In this document: positions 44,839 through 53,208 of the stretch, in pieces
Layout of the letters: every line of letters begins with the position of its first letter
Position numbering within the stretch: position 1 is the stretch's first letter
Notes under the pieces: generated by a model
The model's database searches: none
What the model saw: the letters and a program-made list of their open reading frames with translations, nothing else
What the model was told of the DNA's origin: nothing
Program-made: the position numbers and the translations under genes
Origin: Corynebacterium sp. CNCTC7651
Lineage (GTDB): Bacteria; Actinomycetota; Actinomycetes; Mycobacteriales; Mycobacteriaceae
DNA: 64,000 bases
Assembly (NCBI RefSeq): GCF_021496665.1
Contig: NZ_CP071246.1
Span: 1,364,001 to 1,428,000 of the forward strand
Direction of reading: 5' to 3'

Positions 44839-45485
44839 TGCTTGAACTCAACAACGTCACCGTGACCTTCCAAGACGGCCAGGAGCGCCGCACCGTACTG
44901 GACAACCTCAACTTCACCGCCGAGCGCGGCCAGCTGACCTTCATCGTCGGCGAGTCTGGCTCCGGCAAGTCCACCCTCCTCTCCGTCGCCGCAGGTCTAA
45001 TCACCCCGGACTCCGGCACCGCTACGCTGAACGGCCGCGTGGTCAACGACCAGGTCCGCCGCGACCACATGGGCATGATCTTCCAGCAGGCCAACCTCAT
45101 CACCGCCCTCAACGTTCGCGACCAGCTGCTGGTCACCGACCACTTGCGAGGCGTGAAGCCACGCAAGGACAGGGCTGAAGAGCTGCTCGCCGCCGTGGGC
45201 CTCGAGGGCCTGGGCGACCGCGACATGAAAGCGCTTTCCGGCGGCCAGCGTCAGCGCGTGGGCATCGCCCGCGCCCTCATGGGCTCCCCGGAGCTTGTGC
45301 TTGCCGACGAACCCACCGCTGCCCTCGATGCTTCCCGCTCCCGCGAGATCGTCGACCTCCTGCGCAAGCTGGTGGAAGAGCACGACGTGGCCTGCGGCTT
45401 TGTCACCCACGATCGCTCCCTCATCGCCGAGCACGACCGCGTCTTCGAGATGGGCGAGCACGCACCCGTCCCCGCCCTGGTTTAG
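44838..45485 (+). CDS. ABC transporter ATP-binding protein, LolD/MacB type
   Basis: The 215-residue ATPase has Walker A GESGSGKST, Q-loop IFQQANLI, signature LSGGQRQRVGIARAL, Walker B LVLADEPTAALD and the H-loop in VTHDRSL. It pairs with the permease just upstream (TAATG overlap). LolD/MacB/FtsE-type ATPases energise such permeases. The gene ends at a 15-bp tandem duplication shared with the converging methyltransferase gene. Confidence 0.93.
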   Translation: MLELNNVTVTFQDGQERRTVLDNLNFTAERGQLTFIVGESGSGKSTLLSVAAGLITPDSGTATLNGRVVNDQVRRDHMGMIFQQANLITALNVRDQLLVTDHLRGVKPRKDRAEELLAAVGLEGLGDRDMKALSGGQRQRVGIARALMGSPELVLADEPTAALDASRSREIVDLLRKLVEEHDVACGFVTHDRSLIAEHDRVFEMGEHAPVPALV

Positions 45486-45512
45486 CCAGCTCGCAGCTAG
45501 CCAGCTCGCAGC
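45483..45512. repeat. 15-bp perfect tandem duplication at the junction of two converging genes
   Basis: TAGCCAGCTCGCAGC occurs twice head to tail (45483-45497 and 45498-45512). The first copy starts with the stop codon of the ABC ATPase, and the methyltransferase stop codon spans the copy boundary. Confidence 0.9.
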
Positions 45513-46492
45513 ACGGTAAAGGTGGCATCGCGGCTGACTTGTTCAACCGTCGCAAAGCGCCGCTCCACCTCACCGCGGTAGCGCAAGTGCGAATTGTGCA
45601 CCAGGTACAGCTGCCCGCCGGGGGCAAGCAACCGCTTCGCGGCATCCAGCAGGTGTTGCACCAGCGTCGCATCCACCGCTGTTCCGTCGTGGAACGGCGG
45701 ATTGAGCGCTATCGTGTCGAAACTTCCTGCGGGGTAGCGCGACCCGGCGTCGTCCCACGTCGCGTCCAGCCCAATGGCCCTCGCGGAGAGCACAGCGTCC
45801 GCGTCCGAGTCTGTGGCGCTCACCGAGTCCGCGGCCCCTGCAAGACCACGCGAAACGCTGCCGTTGCCGCAGCCGAGATCGAGAAACCTGCCCAAACCAC
45901 TATCCGGCAGCGCTGAGCGCAGCAGTTCGCCGCCGCGGTCCGGCTTCGCCCCGGAAAACACGCCGCCCACAGCCACTAGGCCGTTGGCCCGGCGCGGTTG
46001 GTAACTCACCTGTTTTGGCCCAGAGGCAACCAGGCAGCGGAACTTCCCCCGGCCGCGGGACGCGGAAACTTCCTCGAACGCCTCGCCCAAGACCTCATTC
46101 ATCGAGCGTGCCAGGTGCTTGTTGTTGCCGCCGAGGACTACCTGCGCCTCTGCATATCCCGCCCCCGCGATCGCTGCCGCCACGTATTCCAGGCGCGCGA
46201 GGGATTTCGGTGCCCTCCCGATGGCGAGCGCGGTTCCACTCTCTCCTGCCAGCGCCGCGTCCAAACGGGTATCCCCAACGATGCGCGCGCCGAGCGCCGC
46301 GGCATGCCGGCACCGTGTGTAGTCCGCATCGCAGAACACCACATCCGCGCCAGTGGCTAGTGCTGCGCGCACAAGATCGCCCGACGGATCCTCCGTCACC
46401 ACAATGGTGCCTGGAGCTGCTGCACCCGCGCCCGCGCCGTCCCCGGGGTGCAGCCCGGCCACGTCCACAATCAGCTGATCAACCGCGAGCAT
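45497..46492 (-). CDS. Class I SAM methyltransferase, RsmC/RlmG-like
   Basis: The 331-residue protein has the two-domain RsmC/RlmG layout: a degenerate N-terminal methyltransferase-like half and a catalytic C-terminal half with FLDLGCGNGSVSRGLAG (SAM binding) and ALNPPFHDGTAVD (NPPF catalytic motif). The family methylates guanine N2 in 16S or 23S rRNA; which position is modified here is not certain. It overlaps the upstream cobA gene by 14 bp. Its last codons and stop are duplicated in the 15-bp tandem repeat. Confidence 0.88.
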   Translation of the reverse strand: MLAVDQLIVDVAGLHPGDGAGAGAAAPGTIVVTEDPSGDLVRAALATGADVVFCDADYTRCRHAAALGARIVGDTRLDAALAGESGTALAIGRAPKSLARLEYVAAAIAGAGYAEAQVVLGGNNKHLARSMNEVLGEAFEEVSASRGRGKFRCLVASGPKQVSYQPRRANGLVAVGGVFSGAKPDRGGELLRSALPDSGLGRFLDLGCGNGSVSRGLAGAADSVSATDSDADAVLSARAIGLDATWDDAGSRYPAGSFDTIALNPPFHDGTAVDATLVQHLLDAAKRLLAPGGQLYLVHNSHLRYRGEVERRFATVEQVSRDATFTVLRAG

Positions 46493-47234
46493 GCGCAGCC
46501 ACCTCCCCGATCACGTAGACGGCCGGGTTGGTGATGCCGGCGCGTTCCATCTCGTCCGCCAGGGTGGCAACCGTGCCGGCCACTGCCCGCTGCTTGGCGG
46601 TCTCCCCGTCCTGGATTGCTGTGGCGGGGGTGGTTGGGTCCAAGCCTTCGTCGATAAGCGTGCGCGTGATGGCGCCCACGTTTTTCACCCCCATCACCAC
46701 GATGATGGTGCCGCCGAGGCGGCCGAGCGCGGCCCAGTCCACCAGGGATTTGGCGTGCCCGGGCGGGAGGTGGCCGGAGACCACGGTGAAGCAGTGGTTG
46801 ACGCCGCGCTGCGTCACCGGCACCCCTACCGCGGACGGCACCGAGATTGCGCTGGTGACACCGGGGACGACGGTGCAGGGCACGCCGGCAGCGGCGCAGG
46901 CAACGTACTCCTCAAATCCGCGGCCGAAGACGTGCGGGTCCCCGCCTTTGAGCCGCGCAACGCGCTTGCCAGCCAGCGCATGCTGCACCAGAAGCTCATT
47001 GATGCGCTCCTGCGCCACCTGTTTGCCGTACGGCAGTTTGGCAACGTCGATGATCACCTTGCCGTCCAGATCCACGAACTGGGCGAGCTGGTCCGCGGGT
47101 CCCAGGTGGTCCGTCAGGATTACGTCCGCCGCCTCCAGCGCGCGCAGCCCCCGGATGGTCAGCAGATCCCATTCTCCGGGACCGCCGCCAACCAGCGTGA
47201 CGTGCCCGGTTTCTGAAGCGCTGACTGTCTGCAT
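46479..47234 (-). CDS. cobA: Uroporphyrinogen-III C-methyltransferase
   Basis: The 251-residue enzyme makes precorrin-2 for siroheme or cobalamin. Signature segments are LVGGGPGEWDLLTIRGLRAL, the P2 region RLKGGDPHVFGRGFEE and AGVPCTVVPGVTSAISVP. It is a stand-alone methyltransferase without the dehydrogenase/chelatase half of CysG. The ATG at 47234 follows a TAGACT box at 8 nt, indicating a leaderless mRNA; the GTG at 47240 is also in frame. It diverges from selO with only 25 bp between start codons. An exact 11-mer copy is at 46649-46659. Confidence 0.92.
   Translation of the reverse strand: MQTVSASETGHVTLVGGGPGEWDLLTIRGLRALEAADVILTDHLGPADQLAQFVDLDGKVIIDVAKLPYGKQVAQERINELLVQHALAGKRVARLKGGDPHVFGRGFEEYVACAAAGVPCTVVPGVTSAISVPSAVGVPVTQRGVNHCFTVVSGHLPPGHAKSLVDWAALGRLGGTIIVVMGVKNVGAITRTLIDEGLDPTTPATAIQDGETAKQRAVAGTVATLADEMERAGITNPAVYVIGEVAAHARG
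46649..46659 (-). repeat. GCTTATCGACG oligomer, copy 9 (in cobA)
   Basis: This is an exact copy, read in the coding direction as Leu-Ile-Asp-Glu. Confidence 0.8.
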
Positions 47235-47242
47235 GGCCACTC

Positions 47243-47252
47243 AGTCTAGGCT
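47243..47252. promoter_or_regulatory. Overlapping divergent -10 elements of cobA and selO
   Basis: The minus strand reads TAGACT at 47248-47243 (8 nt before the cobA ATG) and the plus strand reads TAGGCT at 47247-47252 (7 nt before the selO ATG). The two -10 boxes share two base pairs, so the polymerases should exclude each other. Confidence 0.5.
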
Positions 47253-47259
47253 GGCCTCC

Positions 47260-48465
47260 ATGCCGCAGCCCAACCTGAGTCACTCCTTCGCCGAACAGCT
47301 CCCGGACATGGTCCGCGCCGTCGATGGCACGGACTTCCCCGCCGCCGAACTGGTGGTGCTTAATGAGCCGCTGGCGCGGGAACTGGGGCTCGACCCCGCC
47401 TGGCTGCGTTCCGCAGATGGCGTGCAGTGGCTCGCCGGGGCGGGCGGCGGCCACGCCACAGCGTATGCCGGCCATCAGTTCGGCCAGTTCGTGCCGCTGC
47501 TGGGCGATGGCCGTGCGCTCCTCCTCGGCGACATCGAAGGCCGCGAGATCCAGCTGAAAGGCTCCGGCCCCACGCCGTTCTCCCGCCCCGGCTCGGACGG
47601 ATTCGGCGCGGTTGGGCCGATGCTGCGCGAATACTTGGTCTCCGAATTCATGCACGCGGTAGGCATTCCCACCACGCGCTCGCTGGCGGTGCTGACAACC
47701 GGCGAGAATGTCATTCGCCAGCAGGGCCAGGTCCCAGGCGGCATTGTGGTGCGCGTTGCAAGGTCCCACCTGCGCGTCGGTTCCGTGCAGTACGCTGCGA
47801 CGCAATCTGGCGAGTTGGTGGAGGCCGTAGTCGCCGCCGCCGGTTTCCAGGACGCAGGGCTCTTGCTTGCCGACGTCATGAACCGCCAAATGGAACTCGT
47901 TGCGCGGTGGATGCGGATCGGCTTTGTGCACGGTGTGATGAATACGGACAACACTGCGCTATCCGGCGAGACCATTGATTACGGCCCGTGCGCGTTCACG
48001 GAGCGGTTTGTGGGCAACGCCGTATTCTCCTCTATCGATAGGCAGGGCCGCTACGCGTTCGGCAACCAGCCGACCATCATCGCCTGGAACTTGGCGCGGC
48101 TGGCGGAGGCGCTGCTGCCGGTCATGGACATGGCGAAGGCCCAAGCGATTGTCGGCAATGCGCAGGACGTGTGGGACGCGCACTGGGCGCGCTGGGTGGG
48201 GCCGCACGCCGACGGGCTGGCCGCGGCAGAAGACATTGCGACCTACAACCGCGAACACGGCATCGACGGGCAGCCCGGGCCGATCTTCGTGCCCCGCAAC
48301 GGGATGCTGGAGCGGGCGATTGTTGCAGCGGAGCAGCAGGGGGACACCGCGCCGTATTTCGAGCTCCTCGCGGCGGTGACCGACCCGTTCAACCCCGAAG
48401 CAGGCCCGGAATGGATGAAGGCGCCCGAAGGCGCCTTTGATTTCATCACGTTCTGCGGAACGTAG
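47260..48465 (+). CDS. selO: SelO/YdiU family protein adenylyltransferase, shortened form
   Basis: SelO pseudokinases transfer AMP to proteins. The ATP-site sequence IQLKGSGPTPFSRPGSDGFG, then GFVHGVMNTDN and DYGPCAF, are intact, and the protein ends in FCGT with the conserved C-terminal cysteine. At 401 residues it is about 75 shorter than E. coli SelO: after NLARLAEALLPVMD the usual C-terminal helical segment ending in a TFRxL block appears to be missing, and the chain resumes near VPRNGMLERAI. No frameshift is apparent. Whether this is a lineage feature or a deletion is unknown. Confidence 0.9.
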   Translation: MPQPNLSHSFAEQLPDMVRAVDGTDFPAAELVVLNEPLARELGLDPAWLRSADGVQWLAGAGGGHATAYAGHQFGQFVPLLGDGRALLLGDIEGREIQLKGSGPTPFSRPGSDGFGAVGPMLREYLVSEFMHAVGIPTTRSLAVLTTGENVIRQQGQVPGGIVVRVARSHLRVGSVQYAATQSGELVEAVVAAAGFQDAGLLLADVMNRQMELVARWMRIGFVHGVMNTDNTALSGETIDYGPCAFTERFVGNAVFSSIDRQGRYAFGNQPTIIAWNLARLAEALLPVMDMAKAQAIVGNAQDVWDAHWARWVGPHADGLAAAEDIATYNREHGIDGQPGPIFVPRNGMLERAIVAAEQQGDTAPYFELLAAVTDPFNPEAGPEWMKAPEGAFDFITFCGT

Positions 48466-48507
48466 GGGCTGCGTCGCCCCTACCCTCATTCACTAGCGTG
48501 CCGACGT

Positions 48508-50037
48508 TTAGTCGTGCGCACCGATGTAGTCGTCCAAGTGGTGGTCCTCATCCAGCTGCAGCGTCTTCTGGGTCCAGCGCCACTGCTCCTCGTACGCGCG
48601 CTTGTCGCGCTTGAGGGACTTGCCGTAGGTCGGGAACATCTCGCCGAGCTTCGGGGCCCACTCAATCATGCGCTCGCCGAAGCAGCGCTCCAGCAGCTCC
48701 AGCATGGCAGCCGGGGTGATGGATGCACCCGGGGAAGCGCCCAGGATACCGGCGATGGTGCCGTTCTGGTCGTTGACCAGGGCGGTACCGAACTCGAGGG
48801 AACCGAAGCGCGGGGCCGCGGTCGGCTTGATCACCTGCACGCGCTGGCCGGCGACAACCTCGGTCCAGTCGCTCGGATCTGCCATCGGGTAGTACTCGCG
48901 CAGCACATCCATCTTGCCGTCAAAGTCGCGGAAGACCTCCTCCACCAGGTACTTGACCAAGTCGAAGTTGGTGGCGGCAACGCCGAGGTAGGACGGGATG
49001 TTGTCCGGGCGGATGGACTTGAACAGGTCCAGGTAGGAGCCTTCCTTCATGAACTTCGGCGTCCAGCCACCGTACGGGCCGAAGAGCAGGGACTGCTCCC
49101 CGTCCACCACGCGCAGGTCAAGGTGCGGCACGGACATCGGCGGGGCACCGACCTTGGCTTTGCCGTACACCTTCGCCTGGTGCTGGGCCACAAGCTCCTG
49201 GTTCGTGGTGCGCAGCCACATGCCGGAGATCGGGAACCCGGCGTAGCCGCGCAGCTCCGGAACACCCGCCTTACGCAGCAGGTCAAGCGCGTAACCGCCG
49301 GCGCCCACGAAAACGAAGCGGGCGCGGGTGACCTTCTTCTCGCCGGTGCGGACGTTCTTGACCGACACCTTCCAGAAGTTGCCTTCGCGCTTGATGTTGG
49401 TCACCTCGTGGCCGTAACGGATGGAAGTGCCGTTCTGCTTAGCGGAATCCAGGAACTGCTTGGTCAGTGCGCCGTAGTTGATGTCCGTACCCGCGTCGGT
49501 CCAGGAGATTGCCACCGGCTCCTCGTCGAAGTCGCGGCCCTGACCCATCAGCGGAAGCATGCGAGAGAACTGCTCACTGTCATCGGTGAACTGCATGTTG
49601 GGGAACATGTGGTTCGACGCCAGGGCATCGTAGCGGCGGCGGAGGTAATCGATCTGGTCCTCGCCCTGCGCAAAGGAGACGTGCGGCACCTGGTTAATAA
49701 AAGCGCGCGGATCAGTCAGCACACCGTTTTCCATGCTGTGCGACCAGAATTGGCGAGATAGCTGGAACTTCTCGTTGATCGCCATCGCCTTGGAAACGTC
49801 GACGCGGCCGTTCTTCTCCGGGGTGTAGTTCAGCTCACACAGTGCGGAGTGGCCGGTACCCGCGTTGTTGAAGGGGTAAGAGGATTCCTCCGCCGGGCCA
49901 TCAAGGCGTTCGTAGATGATCTGGCTCCACCCCGGCTCGAGCGCCTGAAGCATCGCGCCCAGGGTTGCACTCATAATGCCTGCACCGACAAGGAGTACGT
50001 CAAACTCGTTGTCGTAGTGATCCCGCTTGTTGGCCAT
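48508..50037 (-). CDS. mqo: Malate:quinone oxidoreductase
   Basis: The 509-residue peripheral membrane flavoenzyme oxidises malate to oxaloacetate, passing electrons to menaquinone; in corynebacteria it is a main malate-oxidising enzyme. The FAD motif VLLVGAGIMSATLGAML, the segment NNAGTGHSALCELNYTP and GAGGYALDLL are characteristic. The ATG at 50037 with GGTGG upstream fits the family; the in-frame extension to 50187 has no support. It is divergent from the alpha/beta hydrolase gene and convergent with selO. Confidence 0.96.
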   Translation of the reverse strand: MANKRDHYDNEFDVLLVGAGIMSATLGAMLQALEPGWSQIIYERLDGPAEESSYPFNNAGTGHSALCELNYTPEKNGRVDVSKAMAINEKFQLSRQFWSHSMENGVLTDPRAFINQVPHVSFAQGEDQIDYLRRRYDALASNHMFPNMQFTDDSEQFSRMLPLMGQGRDFDEEPVAISWTDAGTDINYGALTKQFLDSAKQNGTSIRYGHEVTNIKREGNFWKVSVKNVRTGEKKVTRARFVFVGAGGYALDLLRKAGVPELRGYAGFPISGMWLRTTNQELVAQHQAKVYGKAKVGAPPMSVPHLDLRVVDGEQSLLFGPYGGWTPKFMKEGSYLDLFKSIRPDNIPSYLGVAATNFDLVKYLVEEVFRDFDGKMDVLREYYPMADPSDWTEVVAGQRVQVIKPTAAPRFGSLEFGTALVNDQNGTIAGILGASPGASITPAAMLELLERCFGERMIEWAPKLGEMFPTYGKSLKRDKRAYEEQWRWTQKTLQLDEDHHLDDYIGAHD

Positions 50038-50154
50038 TACTCGCCACCTTTTCTTAATCACGTTGAAATTTCGCTTACGCGAACGGATTCCTTTAAACAA
50101 TACGCGCGTGCTCACGGCCCGTGCCAGTGGTCCGCCGCTTGTGTACAGCACAGC

Positions 50155-50160
50155 TACTAT
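50155..50160 (+). promoter_or_regulatory. -10 element TACTAT, probable leaderless start
   Basis: TACTAT ends 7 nt before the ATG at 50168, and no Shine-Dalgarno sequence lies between. Confidence 0.5.
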
Positions 50161-50167
50161 CGGGTGC

Positions 50168-51166
50168 ATGCAATGGGAGCAAGACATTCTCGGACCTGGT
50201 TATGATGCCGCTGTCCTAGACATGGGCAAAGACCCAGACACCGGTGGCAACGTTCGCGCCGTGCTGGTGCGTGCGACGGAAGGCAACACGCAGGCAGTAG
50301 ATGGAAAGCCGGCATTGCTGTGGGTGCACGGAATGTCGGACTATTTCTTCCAGTCCCACGTGGCGGATTACTTCACGGAGCAGGGTTATCCGTTCTACGG
50401 ACTAGACCTCCGCCGCTGCGGCCGCGCACGCAAGGCGGGCCAGCGCTGGCACTACACCCGGAATATGGCGAACTATTTCCCCGAGCTGACCGCGGCGCTG
50501 GAGATCCTGGCGGAGAAGCACGGCTCTGTAGTCGTCATGGCGCATTCGACGGGCGGCCTCATCGTTCCCTTGTGGGCGGACGATCTTCGCCGCAACCACC
50601 CAAAGAAGCACGCCAAGCTGCGGGGCATCGTCCTGAACAGCCCGTGGCTCGATCTGCAATACCCGCGCCCTGTTGTCGCGCTTGCACGCCCCGTGATCAA
50701 CGTTGTGGGTAAGTTCCTCCCGCTGCTTCCCCTGCCGGATGGCGGGTTGGGTGCCTACGGTGTCTCCATCCACGAGAGCGAACACGGCGAATGGAAGTTT
50801 GACACAGACAAGAAGCCGATCGAGGGCCACCGCAAGTACCTCGGGTGGATCCGCGCAGTTGTTAAGGCGCAACAGGAGATCCACAGCGGAGACGTGGACG
50901 CAGGAGTACCGATCCTGACGTTGGTTTCCGCGCACTCCTACCTCGGCGAGGACTACTCCCCCGCAGCTGACACAGCGGACACGGTGCTTGACGTAGAGCA
51001 GATCCGCAATTGGGCTCCAGAAGTAGCGGAAGACGTAGAGGTGAAGACCATCGAGGGTGCCCGCCACGATGTCTTCCTCTCCGAGGCATTCGCCCGTGAG
51101 GTGGCGTTCAAGGCCACCAGCGAATGGCTCGATGCGCTGCCGGCACGCGACAACAACGATCTCTAA
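50168..51166 (+). CDS. Alpha/beta hydrolase (lysophospholipase/S33 type)
   Basis: The 332-residue protein has the alpha/beta-hydrolase fold with the oxyanion HGMSDYFFQSH, nucleophile elbow MAHSTGGLIVPL (Ser in SxG form HSTGG), a late Asp region, and the catalytic-type His in EGARHDVFLS. It resembles monoacylglycerol lipase/lysophospholipase L2-type enzymes. No signal peptide is present. It lies 25 bp before mtr on the same strand and appears to start from its own leaderless promoter. Confidence 0.86.
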   Translation: MQWEQDILGPGYDAAVLDMGKDPDTGGNVRAVLVRATEGNTQAVDGKPALLWVHGMSDYFFQSHVADYFTEQGYPFYGLDLRRCGRARKAGQRWHYTRNMANYFPELTAALEILAEKHGSVVVMAHSTGGLIVPLWADDLRRNHPKKHAKLRGIVLNSPWLDLQYPRPVVALARPVINVVGKFLPLLPLPDGGLGAYGVSIHESEHGEWKFDTDKKPIEGHRKYLGWIRAVVKAQQEIHSGDVDAGVPILTLVSAHSYLGEDYSPAADTADTVLDVEQIRNWAPEVAEDVEVKTIEGARHDVFLSEAFAREVAFKATSEWLDALPARDNNDL

Positions 51167-51191
51167 GCGGTCTCTGGAGGAGAGCACAGAT

Positions 51192-52595
51192 ATGGCTAAC
51201 GAGGCGCACTACGACCTCATCATCATCGGCACCGGTTCCGGCAACACTATTCTCACGCCGGAGTTCGACGACAAGAAGGTGGCCATCGTCGAGCACGGAG
51301 CGTTCGGCGGCACCTGCCTAAACGTGGGCTGCATCCCCACCAAGATGTATGTGCTGGCGGCGGACGCAGCGTACGCTCCACGCGAGTCACAGCGGCTCGG
51401 CGTCGACTTGGAATTTAAGGGCGCGGATTGGCCCGCAATTGTGGACCGGGTCTTCACCAACCGCATCGATGTCATCGCTGAGGGTGGCGAAAGCTACCGC
51501 CGAAGCGAGGCGTGCCCCAACGTTGACGTATACGACGGGACAGCGACGTTCGTGGGCGAAAAACGCATCCGCACCGCCGCAGGTGACCAGCCCTTCGAAA
51601 TCACGGCAGATCAGATCTTGTTGGCGGCAGGGTCCCGCCCTCGCATTCCGGAGTGGGCGGAGGGCGTGCCGTTCCACACCAACGAGGACATCATGCGGCT
51701 GCCCCAGCAGCCAAAATCCCTCACCATCGTTGGCGGCGGCTTCATCGCGATGGAGTTCGCGCACGTCTTCGAGGCGCTCGGCACGGATGTCACGGTCATC
51801 AGCCGCTCGCCGTTCCTCCGCTCGCTGGATTCCACCATCGGCGAGCAGTTCAACACCATCGCGCAGCAACGCTTCAACACCAAGCTCGGGCGCACCGTGG
51901 TGGATGCCACCGGCGACAGCACCCAGGTCACGCTTACGCTTGACGACGGTTCTTCGGTGACCTCCGAGGCACTCCTCATTGCCACCGGACGCATCCCGAA
52001 CGGCGATGTCCTGGAAGCGCCGACCGGTGGCGTCGAACTGGATGAGCGGGGCCGCGTGTGCGTCGACGAGTACGGCCGCACTACGGCAGATGGTGTGTGG
52101 GCGCTAGGCGACATCTCCTCGCCGTACCAGCTGAAGCACGTGGCCAATGCGGAAGCCCGCGCGGTGACCCAGAACATTCTGGACACCTTCGCCGGCAAGG
52201 AGCCGATGCGAATCATGCCGCACGAGCACGTTCCGTGGGCCGTGTTCACCCACCCGCAGATTGCCACCGTGGGCCTGACGGAAGAGCAGGCGGTGGAAGG
52301 CGGCTTCGATGTCACCGTGAAGGTGCAGAACTACGGCGATGTTGCATACGGCTGGGCGTTGGAGGACACCACCGGCGTATGCAAACTTGTTGCAGATCGC
52401 GCGACCGGCCGGCTGCTCGGCGCCCACTATATGGGCCCGCAGGCCTCTACCCTGATCCAGCAAATGATCACGGTAATGGCCTTTGACCTCGACCTCCGCG
52501 AGTTCCCGCGCAAGCAGTACTGGATCCACCCCGCCCTGCCGGAAGTTACAGAGAACGCGATTCTGGGCTTGGACCTCGAGTTCGCAGAAAATTAG
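51192..52595 (+). CDS. mtr: Mycothione reductase
   Basis: The 467-residue flavoprotein reduces oxidised mycothiol with NADPH, the actinobacterial counterpart of glutathione reductase. The redox disulphide GGTCLNVGCIPTKM, the FAD motif IIIGTGSGN, the NADPH-binding GGGFIAMEFA and the C-terminal HPALPEVTENA with the catalytic His are present. The typical Mtr opening (YDLIIIGTGSGN) separates it from lipoamide dehydrogenase. GGAGGAGAG precedes the ATG at 51192. A terminator hairpin follows at 52628. Confidence 0.93.
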   Translation: MANEAHYDLIIIGTGSGNTILTPEFDDKKVAIVEHGAFGGTCLNVGCIPTKMYVLAADAAYAPRESQRLGVDLEFKGADWPAIVDRVFTNRIDVIAEGGESYRRSEACPNVDVYDGTATFVGEKRIRTAAGDQPFEITADQILLAAGSRPRIPEWAEGVPFHTNEDIMRLPQQPKSLTIVGGGFIAMEFAHVFEALGTDVTVISRSPFLRSLDSTIGEQFNTIAQQRFNTKLGRTVVDATGDSTQVTLTLDDGSSVTSEALLIATGRIPNGDVLEAPTGGVELDERGRVCVDEYGRTTADGVWALGDISSPYQLKHVANAEARAVTQNILDTFAGKEPMRIMPHEHVPWAVFTHPQIATVGLTEEQAVEGGFDVTVKVQNYGDVAYGWALEDTTGVCKLVADRATGRLLGAHYMGPQASTLIQQMITVMAFDLDLREFPRKQYWIHPALPEVTENAILGLDLEFAEN

Positions 52596-52627
52596 CCGAT
52601 AGCAAAATTTCAGTCAATTAGGGCAAA

Positions 52628-52659
52628 ATCGGGAGCAACCCGTTATAGTTGCTCCCGAT
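52628..52659 (+). terminator. Terminator after mtr
   Basis: ATCGGGAGCAAC (52628-52639) pairs perfectly with GTTGCTCCCGAT (52648-52659) around an 8-nt loop. No long T tract follows, so efficiency is uncertain. TATAGT in the loop could serve as a -10 element for the next gene. Confidence 0.6.
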
Positions 52660-52767
52660 ACCCAGATCACGGTGAAGTTCTTCACAAGCAACTGGGAGAT
52701 TCCAATGTAGGGTTGCTTGAACCCTACTCGGACACTTTGTAAGCACTACCAGTTAAGGATTCGTTTC

Positions 52768-53157
52768 ATGCGTAACCTCCGTAAGGCTGCCCTCGCTGGC
52801 GCTACCGCAGTTGCAATTGCATTCGGCGGCACCTCCGTCGCTCTCGCCCAGGATGCAAACCCGGCCGCTACCGACAAGTACAGCAACGCCAACTCCGAGA
52901 ACGCTCCGGAGATGCCGACGAACGGCGTTGAGTCTGTCCCTGCGGACCTGGGCAAGCGCCTGCAGGCTGACCAGACCGTTTACGGTCCGGCCATCTTCGG
53001 CAGCTCCAAGGGCTCCGCTCCGGGCGAGAAGGAATCCTTCTCCGAGCAGCCGATCTGGGGTCAGATCCTCTACGGTCTCACCATCACGGGTGCCGTCGCT
53101 TCCATCCTCGGCCTGATCATCGCTCCGGTTTACAACTTCGTCGTCCACGGCCGCTAA
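52768..53157 (+). CDS. Exported protein with C-terminal membrane segment, paralog of 53209-53700
   Basis: I do not recognise a named family. The 129-residue product has a signal peptide (MRNLRKAALAGATAVAIAFG ... ALA-QD), a polar mature region, and a C-terminal hydrophobic segment (ILYGLTITGAVASILGLIIAP) ending VYNFVVHGR. AAGGA lies before the ATG. Codon use is strongly biased to a few preferred codons (AAC, AAG, GGC, CGC), which suggests high expression. A structured 110-bp leader with a TAGGGTT/AACCCTA hairpin precedes it. Confidence 0.75.
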   Translation: MRNLRKAALAGATAVAIAFGGTSVALAQDANPAATDKYSNANSENAPEMPTNGVESVPADLGKRLQADQTVYGPAIFGSSKGSAPGEKESFSEQPIWGQILYGLTITGAVASILGLIIAPVYNFVVHGR

Positions 53158-53208
53158 TCCGCGGATTTCCGCAACCACAGTCTATTAACTTCTGAAAGAA
53201 GGAACACG

